A DNA stretch of 5,146 nucleotides from Clostridiales bacterium (lineage in GTDB: Bacteria; Bacillota; Clostridia; Lachnospirales; Lachnospiraceae), in NCBI GenBank assembly GCA_015655565.1, contig JAATEU010000099.1, positions 1-5,146 of the forward strand. Reading direction: 5' to 3'. The translations under genes and the position numbers were made by a program. Positions 1 through 5,146 of the stretch are shown here, piece by piece; the stretch's first letter is position 1, and the number at the start of each line of letters is the position of its first letter. Under the pieces are notes generated by a model. It was given only the letters and a program-made list of their open reading frames with translations. It was not told the origin of the DNA and did no database searches.

Positions 1-77
1 ATAACACTTCCTTTTTCCTGAACGTTTCCTATATTTGTTTTTGGTCCCCCGATATCAATTCCAATAAAACACTTCAT
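1..77 (-). CDS. ROK-family sugar kinase (glucokinase-like), N-terminal fragment cut by window edge
   Basis: Only the first 25 codons are inside the window; the frame runs open off the left edge. The translation begins MKCFIGIDIGGPKTNIGNV, which matches the N-terminal beta-strand and nucleotide-binding loop of ROK kinases (usual form IGIDIGGTKT.IG). These enzymes phosphorylate a free hexose or amino sugar with ATP in the cytoplasm. The ATG at 77 is the only usable start because an in-frame TAA lies just upstream at 84-86. A purine-rich site (AGGAAGGGGG, 90-99) ends 12 bases before the ATG, a rather long spacing. The gene follows the MalG-like permease after a 126-base gap on the same strand, so it is probably the last or a late gene of the transport operon and would act on the imported or hydrolysed sugar. 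The Pro in GGPKT replaces the usual Thr. Sugar specificity cannot be judged from this fragment. Confidence 0.8.
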   Translation of the reverse strand, partial: MKCFIGIDIGGPKTNIGNVQEKGSV

Positions 78-123
78 TCCTGATTATATCCCCCTTCCTA
101 AACTACCCGTATCTAAAATTCAT

Positions 124-150
124 CTGATTCATATCCAACGATATTATCAG
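124..150 (-). other. Imperfect stem-loop in the permease-kinase spacer
   Basis: CTGAT and ATCAG (124-128 with 146-150) flank a second pair, ATATC and GATAT (131-135 with 140-144), around a 4-base loop. This gives ten base pairs with a 1x2 internal loop. On the minus strand, which carries the operon, no direct U-tract follows, so it is not a convincing terminator. On the plus strand TAATTTTTT follows, which looks more like a weak terminator, but nothing obvious is transcribed that way. The rest of the 78-203 spacer shows no convincing promoter or gene. The stem is AT-rich and could be a chance pairing. Confidence 0.3.
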
Positions 151-203
151 TAATTTTTTCATATTTTCAGCGTAAGCTTCTTCTTGTCATTTTAACCTTT
201 CAC

Positions 204-1028
204 TTAACCTGCTGTTATTCCTTTTACGATATATTTCTGCATTACCACATAGAACAAAACAACCGGTATGCTTGAAATCAGAAAATTTGCAAGTATCAAA
301 TTCCACTGGTTACTGTAAGTTCCATAAAAATATCTCTGTGACAGCGGCAGAGTCATAGGTTTCCCATTTCCATAAACCAGGAAAGCCACAAGAAATTCCC
401 CCCAAACCCAAAGCGCATTTAAAACCGCTACCGTAGCCAATATGGGCTTCATCAGCGGAAGTATGATCCGAAGGAACATTGTCCATTTAGAACATCCGTC
501 TATGATGGCCGCTTCTTCAATTTCTTTTGACATACCTACTGCATAGCTGCGGCATAAGAAAATCGGAACCGGCATACCTAATGCGATATACACCAGAATC
601 AGCCCCAAAAGGCTTCCTGTCAGTCCCAGATCCCTGACTACTACAATCATGGCAACCATATATACCTGAAACGGCACAAAAAGTGTCGACATAATTACAA
701 CCATCAGAATGCCGGCAATCCTGCTTTTCCATTTAGCAAGGGAATAACCGGCCATAGCCGACACCAGGACTGTCAGGGACGTGGTAACGGCAACGATAAA
801 TAAGCTGCAAAGAAAAGAACTGACAAAATTTGATTTACTGACAATTGTTATAAAATTATCAAGATAAAACGAGCCTGGCAGGGCAATTGCGGATGTCATA
901 ATCTCGCCTTTTGTCTTGAAGGAATTTAAAACTACCAGTAAAAGCGGGGCAAGGAAAACAGCTGCAAGTATCCAGACACAAATAACTTTAATACCATATA
1001 CCAGTTTATTACCGGTTTTTCTATCCAT
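204..1028 (-). CDS. CUT1-type carbohydrate ABC transporter permease, MalG-like
   Basis: This 274-residue protein is one of the two membrane-spanning subunits of a sugar or oligosaccharide ABC importer (binding-protein-dependent inner-membrane component, MalG/LacG/MsmG group). Six hydrophobic segments are visible, roughly at residues 13-35, 66-95, 105-130, 136-156, 195-218 and 244-264. The cytoplasmic EAA loop that contacts the ATPase is at about 171-192, with EEAAIIDG followed by RIILPLMKP, an intact family signature. MalG proteins are usually 270-300 residues, so this is full length. The start at 1028 is well supported: the ATG directly abuts the TAA of the upstream permease gene (TAAATG), and a GGGAGG site lies inside the end of that gene, 11 bases from the ATG. 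This spacing implies translational coupling with the MalF-like partner. The gene ends in TAA at 204-206. The substrate is not evident. Confidence 0.95.
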   Translation of the reverse strand: MDRKTGNKLVYGIKVICVWILAAVFLAPLLLVVLNSFKTKGEIMTSAIALPGSFYLDNFITIVSKSNFVSSFLCSLFIVAVTTSLTVLVSAMAGYSLAKWKSRIAGILMVVIMSTLFVPFQVYMVAMIVVVRDLGLTGSLLGLILVYIALGMPVPIFLCRSYAVGMSKEIEEAAIIDGCSKWTMFLRIILPLMKPILATVAVLNALWVWGEFLVAFLVYGNGKPMTLPLSQRYFYGTYSNQWNLILANFLISSIPVVLFYVVMQKYIVKGITAG

Positions 1029-1898
1029 TTACAGTTTTTCCTCCCTCTTTTTCATAATATAGTTCAACACCAGGGTTATGGATGCAATGATTATAAACAA
1101 TATCATGGACTGTGCCGCCGCATATCCGTTCCGGTTTGCATTAAATGCTGTGGTGTAGATTTTGTAAACCATGGTTGTAGACATTCCCACAGGACCACCG
1201 GAGGTCATTGTATACGGTAATTCAAATACTTTCATATGCGCCGCAACAGAAAGGATCAGGCAGGTAAAAATTGTCGGGGCTATAAGCGGTAAGCGGATGT
1301 AGCGCAGCAGATGATAAAAACCCGCCCCGTCAATTCTGGCTGCTTCCATTAAATCTTCTGAAATTCCCTGTAATGCCGCAATATATATAACCATATAGTA
1401 GCCTGCCGCATTCCAGATGCCGACCACGGCCAGTGCAGGAACTACTAATGTCTTATTTCCTAAAATCGTAAAATTTTTAATACCTGTCAATGTAAAAATA
1501 TCAGGAAATACCGATGTATATACAAAACTCCATATATAACCTACAACAAGCAAACTCATAATATTCGGGATAAAAAAAACTGCACGCAATGTGTTTTTAA
1601 ATTTTAATTTAGAATCCAGGAGCAAGGCCAAAACCAAAGATAAAATATTTCCAAATATAACACTAAGCAACGCATACTTTGTGGTAGCATTGATTGTCTT
1701 TTTAAAACTTAAATCACGGAGTGCCTCTTTGTAGTTATCAAATGCTACAAAATTATAGGTAGACTTCATGCCATAGGAATCTGTAAATGAAAGCCATGTA
1801 CTTTGTACTACAGGTATTATAAAAAATAATACAAATAAAACCAGTGCCGGCAATAATAACAATCCATAAAATAAATTACTTTTTATTTTTTTCTTCAT
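1029..1898 (-). CDS. CUT1-type carbohydrate ABC transporter permease, MalF-like
   Basis: This 289-residue protein is the second membrane subunit of the sugar importer (MalF/LacF/UgpA group; the short form without the large periplasmic loop of enteric MalF). Hydrophobic segments lie roughly at residues 6-30, 66-92, 102-125, 148-175, 206-224 and 256-278. The N-terminal pattern LPALVLFVLFFIIPVVQSTWLSF and the following F.NY segment are typical of the family. The EAA loop is at about 185-206 (EAARIDGAG followed by RLPLIAP) and is intact. I chose the ATG at 1898 over a TTG at 1904: an AGGTGG site (1905-1910) lies 6 bases before the ATG but would touch the TTG directly. The gene sits between the binding-protein gene, 75 bases upstream with a strong hairpin in the gap, and the MalG-like gene, which starts on the base after its stop codon. 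Confidence 0.95.
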   Translation of the reverse strand: MKKKIKSNLFYGLLLLPALVLFVLFFIIPVVQSTWLSFTDSYGMKSTYNFVAFDNYKEALRDLSFKKTINATTKYALLSVIFGNILSLVLALLLDSKLKFKNTLRAVFFIPNIMSLLVVGYIWSFVYTSVFPDIFTLTGIKNFTILGNKTLVVPALAVVGIWNAAGYYMVIYIAALQGISEDLMEAARIDGAGFYHLLRYIRLPLIAPTIFTCLILSVAAHMKVFELPYTMTSGGPVGMSTTMVYKIYTTAFNANRNGYAAAQSMILFIIIASITLVLNYIMKKREEKL

Positions 1899-1904
1899 AA
1901 TCAA

Positions 1905-1910
1905 CCACCT
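1905..1910 (-). promoter_or_regulatory. Ribosome binding site deciding the MalF-like start
   Basis: On the minus strand AGGTGG is followed by six bases and then ATG (1898). The longest open frame would begin at a TTG directly adjacent to this site, which leaves no room for initiation, so the shorter ATG start is preferred. Confidence 0.7.
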
Positions 1911-1921
1911 AATAAATAGTA

Positions 1922-1955
1922 GTATGTGCAGCGGCGGAAATACCGCCGCACATAC
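1922..1955 (-). other. GC-rich intercistronic stem-loop after the binding-protein gene
   Basis: A 7-bp GC-only stem (GCGGCGG 1931-1937 with CCGCCGC 1943-1949) closes an AAATA loop. It continues as a 6-bp stem (GTATGT 1922-1927 with ACATAC 1950-1955) past a 3-base bulge (1928-1930). It stands out sharply from the AT-rich spacer and begins 18 bases after the binding-protein stop codon. On the coding (minus) strand it is followed by TACTATTTATTAGG, not a U-run, so a complete Rho-independent terminator is unlikely. Such hairpins between a binding-protein gene and its permease genes are known in other operons, such as malE-malF, to protect the upstream mRNA and raise binding protein over permease. 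That role here is inferred. Confidence 0.75.
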
Positions 1956-1973
1956 AAAACCATTTGAAAATTT

Positions 1974-3314
1974 CTATTGTGACTTTATGGCAGTTTCCCA
2001 GGCATTGTCAAGCTCTCCTGCCAATGTATCCCAGTCATATTCATCCAACATATAATAAGAATAGATTTCCCATAGTTTATCTGTAAACACACTTCTTAAT
2101 ACACGGTCGCCATAAGGGGTAAATAAATTATTGGTCAGATAATAGTTTATGTCTGCCGAAATCGGATCATAATCCACATTTACGCCATTTACCGTAGAGG
2201 ATACCTTTACATTCTCAGACCATATCTTTCCGGCCTCTTCGGAAGCAACATATGCTAAAAATTCTTTCGCAGCATCAATGTTTTCGGAACCTGCACAAAT
2301 TGACAGGGCGGTATCCGGGAAGCAGAGAAGTTTCGCATCCTGTTCATTTTCAGAGACCGGGAAGGCCATAAGCCCGATATTTGCATCCTGATTTACATCC
2401 CTGATACCGGAAAGCGCCCAGGAACCATTGCCGTAAAAAGCAACTTCCCCATTGGCAAGTAATGCTGCACAATCATCGTAGGACTGGTTATATGCCGTAT
2501 CCGGATCACTATATCCATATACGAATTCTTTGTGTAAATCAAAGGCAGTCTTCCAACCGCTGTCTTCAAGAATTGTATGCTCTCCGGCATCCATTTGCGC
2601 ACTCCAGTCAGGATTCGGACCAAATACGGTTTCTGAAAATAAAGCTATCAATGACATGTACGGAACAGAAAGGTCGCTGAGGCTGGATGCAAAAGGTGTA
2701 ATACCCTTTGCCTTTAATGCCTCGCAGGTATTTTTAAGCTCTGAAACTGTTTTAGGTACTTCAAGGCCGTTTGCCTCCAATACATCTTTATTGTAGTACA
2801 ACCCTATATACCCATTATCCACAGGCATGGCATATACGCCGTCATCGTAAATTGCATTTGCGGCAGATACGGAATCGGCATTCAGGTTGCTGATAAAACT
2901 TTCTCCCGATAAATCCAATAAATATTCCGGTTCAACCTCCTTCATCCATGTGATGATATCCGGCATGTCACCTGAAGCTGATCTTGCACGCAACGTAGTC
3001 TTAAGTTCATCTGAAGACATTGCCTGTATATCAAATTCCACATTTGGGTGAGCTTTCCTGAAGCTTTCAAACATCTGATTGAAAGCGTTCTGGGGTCCTT
3101 CCTCCGTCTTAAGGGACAGAATCTCAATCGTGGCTTTTTCTTCCGTGTCAGGTGCCTGAGTTGCCGTTGCTTCTTCTGTTGCAGTACCACCACCTGTCTC
3201 TTCCTGTGTGTCCGGATTTTTATCATTTGATGCCGAACCGCATCCGACAATGCCCGTGCACACCAGAATTAAGCAAACCAGCAGCGCTAACCCTTTTCCT
3301 GATTTTTTTTTCAT
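1974..3314 (-). CDS. Extracellular sugar-binding lipoprotein of the ABC importer (family 1)
   Basis: This 446-residue protein is the solute-binding subunit that captures the sugar outside the cell and delivers it to the two permeases. A signal peptide spans residues 1-24 (basic MKKKSGKG, then a hydrophobic core). It ends in the lipobox IVGC with Cys25 as the predicted lipid-anchored residue. Residues 26-60 form a Thr/Glu/Ala/Gly-rich flexible linker, typical of Gram-positive binding lipoproteins. The mature domain shows family features: a TIEILSLKTEEG beginning, GDMPDIITWM near 115, YAMPVDNGYIGLYYNKDVLEANGL (about 161-184), VPKTVSEL, and NGEVAFYGNGSWAL near 288-301. Length is normal for the family. 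The ATG at 3314 has an AGGAGG site (3321-3326) at 6 bases, nearly the same leader as the divergent hydrolase gene. It is the first transporter gene after the ROK repressor, with a 64-base gap. Specificity is undetermined; an oligosaccharide is likely from the CUT1 permeases. Confidence 0.95.
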   Translation of the reverse strand: MKKKSGKGLALLVCLILVCTGIVGCGSASNDKNPDTQEETGGGTATEEATATQAPDTEEKATIEILSLKTEEGPQNAFNQMFESFRKAHPNVEFDIQAMSSDELKTTLRARSASGDMPDIITWMKEVEPEYLLDLSGESFISNLNADSVSAANAIYDDGVYAMPVDNGYIGLYYNKDVLEANGLEVPKTVSELKNTCEALKAKGITPFASSLSDLSVPYMSLIALFSETVFGPNPDWSAQMDAGEHTILEDSGWKTAFDLHKEFVYGYSDPDTAYNQSYDDCAALLANGEVAFYGNGSWALSGIRDVNQDANIGLMAFPVSENEQDAKLLCFPDTALSICAGSENIDAAKEFLAYVASEEAGKIWSENVKVSSTVNGVNVDYDPISADINYYLTNNLFTPYGDRVLRSVFTDKLWEIYSYYMLDEYDWDTLAGELDNAWETAIKSQ

Positions 3315-3320
3315 AATAAA

Positions 3321-3326
3321 CCTCCT
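3321..3326 (-). promoter_or_regulatory. Consensus ribosome binding site of the binding-protein gene
   Basis: AGGAGG on the minus strand lies 6 bases before the ATG at 3314. The 15-base leader AGGAGGTTTATTATG differs by one base from that of the divergent hydrolase gene (AGGAGGTTTATAATG), suggesting both genes are built for strong translation. Confidence 0.75.
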
Positions 3327-3343
3327 ATATTAGTTTTTATTTT

Positions 3344-3361
3344 ATAACCCATAAGGATTAT
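3344..3361 (-). other. Small stem-loop in the repressor to binding-protein spacer
   Basis: On the minus strand ATAATCC, loop TTAT, then GGGTTAT can form seven pairs including one G-U. It lies in the 64-base gap between the repressor stop (3379) and the binding-protein start (3314). No U-run follows, and I find no good promoter in this gap: a TATAAT at 3357-3362 lacks a -35. The transporter genes may therefore be co-transcribed with the repressor. The stem is weak and may be chance. Confidence 0.25.
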
Positions 3362-3378
3362 ATTCATAATAAAATGTA

Positions 3379-4587
3379 TTACTCTACTGCCAGTGAAAGT
3401 TTCGGTTTTTCAAATAAATGCTCATATACATAGTAACAGGCCCCAAGCGGATATTCTTCTTCCGTCAGCTGTCCGGGATGAATAGTGAAAGCTTCTTTCA
3501 TTTCCCTGATCATGAGGGAATCTATTGTTTCGCCTACCTTATCAAATAGTATGGAGCCGTCTATTCCCTGACAGGCACCAATAATTACCGTGGGAATTTC
3601 CAGGGTTTTTACCATATTGGCAATTGCAACTCCCAGATAATAAGCCGCCTGTTTCAGAATGCCCGTACAGGCCTTGTCTCCCTCTTTTGCTTTTTCAATA
3701 AACTGCTGCACGGTAAAAAACTGTTCTTCTTCAAAGTCAGTTCCCAGGGATCTGCAGATCTTCTCATATTGCTCATTCATTGCAAGCTACCCGGAAAACA
3801 CACCCAGACATACCCTCTTGCCGCAAAAACACAAAGGCCCATTTGTATCCACAGTAGTATGTCCAATAAATCCCGCATTACCGTTACAGCCGCTGAAAGG
3901 TTTTCCATGATAAAAAATCGAACTGCCGATACCGGATCGGATTCCTATATATATAAAGTCCTTCTGTTCTGCCGCCATATACTTCTTCTTTTCCACAAGT
4001 CCAAGCAAATGTACATCATTGTTAATATAAACCGGGATACCAAAAACATCTTCCATCTCTTTCCTGATGTTTACATCCCTCCATCCCTTAATACGTTCAA
4101 TATGAACGGATTTCCCCTTTGATTTATCAATCAGGCCGGATAAGCCCAAGCCAATGCCGATAACTTTTTCTAATGCAATCCCTGCCCCTTCCAGTAATAA
4201 ATTAATTTCTGAAATCAGGCGGTTTTTAATTACATCCGGTATTTCATTCAGGGAAAATTTAATTTCTTTTGATTTTATGATATCTCCTTTAATATTGGAT
4301 ACCGCCATACGTACTTTAGGAAATTCAAAATCTACTCCGACTGCATAACAGGAATCTCTATTTACATAAATCAGTGCAGGTGATCTGCCGCCTGTTGACT
4401 CAGAATATCCGTTCTTAACTATATATCCTTCTTCGGTCAGCTCTTTCAGAATCTCTAAAACCGTAGGTCTGCTGACGGAGGTTTTTTTCACTATTTCCTC
4501 GGTCGTAATTGGCTCATAGTTTAAAATACATTGCATTATCAGATACTTATTTGCCTCTTTTAAGACTTTGGTAGTATTCTTTAACAA
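3379..4587 (-). pseudogene. ROK-family transcriptional repressor (NagC/XylR type), interrupted by an in-frame TAG
   Basis: Read through, the frame is about 402 residues, the normal length of ROK repressors. A winged helix-turn-helix occupies about residues 10-75 (ITTEEIVKKTSVSRPTVLEILKEL, then the wing GYSESTGGRSP) and binds DNA. The rest is a ROK sugar-binding domain with GIGLGLSGLID, INNDVHLLG and GNAGFIGH. The kinase nucleotide motif is degenerate (GVDFEFPKV), as expected for a repressor. The zinc site is seen as GH...CFCGKRVC; the usual form is CxCGxxGC, so a Val replaces a Gly. Codon 267 is TAG (3787-3789), directly after VFSG. The same frame continues, with LAMNEQYEKI, into a normal ROK C-terminus ending at 3379. 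An N-terminal part (4587-3787) and a C-terminal part (3780-3379) thus appear as two frames. The second ATG has no ribosome site, so reinitiation is unlikely. The start is TTG with GGAG ten bases upstream. A true nonsense mutation and a single base error fit equally well. Confidence 0.85.
3787..3789 (-). other. Premature in-frame TAG in the ROK repressor
   Basis: The codon lies between VFSG and LAMNEQYEKI, two segments that join without a gap in ROK alignments. One substitution (for example CAG to TAG) explains it, and the frame is the same on both sides, so this is not a frameshift. It falls just after the zinc-binding cysteine motif, so a product ending here would lack the C-terminal third of the effector domain. 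TAG is also the normal stop of the binding-protein gene in this window, so general TAG recoding is not supported. Confidence 0.9.
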
Positions 4588-4601
4588 TTTTTTTCATCTC
4601 C
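4585..4601 (-). promoter_or_regulatory. TTG start and ribosome site of the ROK repressor
   Basis: On the minus strand the order is GGAG (4598-4601), ATG (4597-4595), seven A residues, then TTG (4587-4585). The TTG opens the repressor frame and sits 10 bases after GGAG. The ATG is out of frame and touches GGAG, so it cannot be served by it. Removing one A from the run would bring the ATG into frame (MKKLLKNTT...), so a homopolymer miscall is possible. Confidence 0.6.
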
Positions 4602-4619
4602 AATCTTTTTCTTGTGCAT

Positions 4620-4648
4620 ATTATAGCATCTCTCAATTCTTTTGTAAA
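4620..4648 (-). promoter_or_regulatory. Sigma-A type promoter for the ROK repressor
   Basis: On the minus strand TTTACA (4648-4643, 5 of 6 to TTGACA) is followed by 17 bases and a perfect TATAAT (4625-4620), with TGC directly before it as an extended -10. Transcription would begin near 4612, about 25 bases before the TTG start. The -35 hexamer lies inside the first octamer of the repeat array, so a protein bound there would block this promoter, consistent with autorepression. Confidence 0.75.
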
Positions 4649-4687
4649 GTATATTTACAAAATATTTTTACAAATATTATTTATAAA
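4641..4687. repeat. Four phased TTTRYAAA octamers, candidate ROK operator
   Basis: TTTGTAAA (4641-4648), TTTACAAA (4654-4661), TTTACAAA (4667-4674) and TTTATAAA (4680-4687) begin exactly 13 bases apart, with 5-base spacers GTATA, ATATT and TATTA. The first two form an inverted repeat that extends to 9-bp arms (4640-4662), the kind of dyad bound by ROK repressors such as XylR. The array lies between the two divergent promoters and the first unit covers the repressor -35. Binding by the adjacent ROK repressor is inferred from position. The region is very AT-rich, so the fourth unit, which contains only A and T, could be chance. Confidence 0.6.
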
Positions 4688-4712
4688 TAATCTTTTAATA
4701 TGTTTTATAATA

Positions 4713-4721
4713 TGCTATACT
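4713..4721 (+). promoter_or_regulatory. Extended -10 promoter candidate for the divergent hydrolase
   Basis: TGCTATACT gives an extended -10 (TATACT, 5 of 6) about 50 bases before the ATG at 4773. The -35 region at 4693-4698 (TTTTAA) matches poorly. A second TATAAT at 4706-4711 has no recognisable -35 either. A weak -35 next to an upstream repeat array fits a regulated promoter, but the exact start is uncertain. Confidence 0.5.
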
Positions 4722-4760
4722 AATAAAAACTTTAAAGATTTCAAATATTATGAAATAAAC

Positions 4761-4766
4761 AGGAGG
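4761..4766 (+). promoter_or_regulatory. Ribosome binding site fixing the hydrolase start at 4773
   Basis: AGGAGG lies 6 bases before ATG 4773. The open frame extends further upstream to 4614, but that stretch is the AT-rich promoter and operator region, and its translation is low-complexity, so the 4773 start is preferred. Confidence 0.8.
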
Positions 4767-4772
4767 TTTATA

Positions 4773-5146
4773 ATGAACGCAAGTCTTAAAACATTGGAGT
4801 ATTTAGGTACCTTATCAAAATCATTAATAGAAGGAAGCCGGTCAAAAGCGGATAACGGCATTAACCTGTACACTCCCGATGGTGTTTCAAGCTACAACGC
4901 ATTGTGGCTCCGGGATTTTTCTTACATGGTGGAATATGCGGGAAACTATATTCCCGAAAAGGATATTATTAACTGCCTTAATTATGCCATCAGCGGAAAA
5001 CGTGAGGACGGCTGGATGCCGGACCGGATTTACGGAGACGGTACGGCCGTATAAGCCGCCGGGGAACGCGGGAAGCCAATTGGGCATGCAAATTTGGACA
5101 ATACACCGTTTTTAGTTTAAACAGTTTTTTGCTTAAGCACCAGCAT
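4773..5146 (+). pseudogene. Putative six-hairpin (alpha/alpha)6-barrel glycosidase, N-terminal part with two in-frame TAA codons
   Basis: The first 93 codons (to 5051) contain SSYNALWLRDFSYMVEY at about 43-59 and DGWMPDRIYGDGTAV. The WLRD segment near an aromatic and acidic cluster resembles the N-terminal barrel of six-hairpin glycosidases (GH15/37/63/125-like fold). I cannot assign a family. TAA at 5052-5054 ends the frame, yet the same frame continues with AAGERGKPIGHANLDNTPFLV, which reads as the natural next part (a DN.PFLVK pattern is common in this fold). A second TAA follows at 5118-5120, then TVFCLSTS to the right edge. Reading Tyr and Lys at the two stops would restore a normal protein. 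No signal peptide is visible, so the enzyme would be cytoplasmic and act on the imported sugar. It diverges from the repressor and shares the operator region. Either a decaying gene or base errors near a contig end would explain the stops. Confidence 0.6.

Noticed and set aside
107..142. A possible promoter for the kinase (TTGGAT, 17 bp, TAGATA on the minus strand)
   Set aside because: Both hexamers match only about half of the consensus; co-transcription with the permease genes is simpler.
103..162. A 19-codon minus-strand frame beginning MKKLLIISLD in the permease-kinase spacer
   Set aside because: It has no ribosome binding site, lacks similarity to anything I recognise, and overlaps an imperfect hairpin; most likely chance.
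2942..3250. A 102-codon minus-strand frame, and plus-strand frames at 2462-2796 and 3048-3230, within the binding-protein gene
   Set aside because: They overlap the well-supported lipoprotein gene in other frames, are rich in Arg/Gln/Ser/Cys, and have no ribosome sites.
3659..4348. Plus-strand frames opposite the ROK repressor
   Set aside because: Antisense shadows of a clear ROK protein, with no promoter, ribosome site or recognisable domain.
4750..4758. A minimal ATG-AAA-TAA frame just before the hydrolase ribosome site
   Set aside because: Two codons only, no ribosome site of its own, and expected by chance in AT-rich sequence.
4614..4772. Upstream extension of the hydrolase frame to 4614
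   Set aside because: It runs through the promoter and operator region and gives low-complexity sequence; AGGAGG at 4761 clearly sets the start at 4773.
3787..5120. Stop-codon reassignment (TAA or TAG read as an amino acid)
   Set aside because: TAA ends both permease genes and the repressor frame, TAG ends the binding-protein gene, and the two internal TAA positions appear to need different residues.
1..5146. CRISPR arrays, tRNA or rRNA genes, insertion sequences, CcpA cre sites
   Set aside because: No spaced repeat array, cloverleaf, transposase or terminal repeats were seen, and no good match to the cre consensus was found in the spacers.

Overview
The window looks like part of a carbohydrate-utilisation locus from a low-GC Gram-positive bacterium, probably a Clostridia/Lachnospiraceae-type gut anaerobe. 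The reasons are AT-rich spacers, AGGAGG-type ribosome sites, a lipoprotein solute-binding protein with a Thr/Glu/Ala-rich linker, and ROK-family proteins next to a CUT1-type sugar ABC importer. No taxon marker is present, so this placement is an inference.

Layout. Five genes lie on the minus strand, read from right to left. They are a NagC/XylR-type ROK repressor (4587 to 3379, interrupted by an in-frame TAG), a sugar-binding lipoprotein (3314 to 1974), a MalF-like permease (1898 to 1029), a MalG-like permease (1028 to 204), and the first 25 codons of a ROK sugar kinase (77 to the left edge). On the plus strand, diverging from the repressor, a cytoplasmic protein resembling (alpha/alpha)6-barrel glycosidases starts at 4773. 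Its frame carries two in-frame TAA codons (5052, 5118) before the right edge. No ATPase subunit is present, so the importer probably relies on a shared MsmX-type ATPase encoded elsewhere.

Regulation. The divergent spacer (4588-4772) holds a strong minus-strand promoter for the repressor (TTTACA, 17 bp, TATAAT with an upstream TG) and a weaker extended -10 promoter facing the hydrolase. Between them are four TTTRYAAA octamers at an exact 13-bp period, and the first covers the repressor's own -35. This is a good candidate operator for the ROK repressor. The genes probably work together: a sugar or oligosaccharide is imported, hydrolysed in the cytoplasm and phosphorylated, and the ROK repressor senses the sugar. 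The substrate cannot be read from the sequence.

All the gene families are familiar and I see no clearly new biological system. The points worth a second look are the phased operator array, the three in-frame stops, the intercistronic hairpin after the binding-protein gene, and a Thr-to-Pro change in the kinase nucleotide-binding motif. The stops and the Pro change could be true decay or base errors in a short, low-coverage contig.
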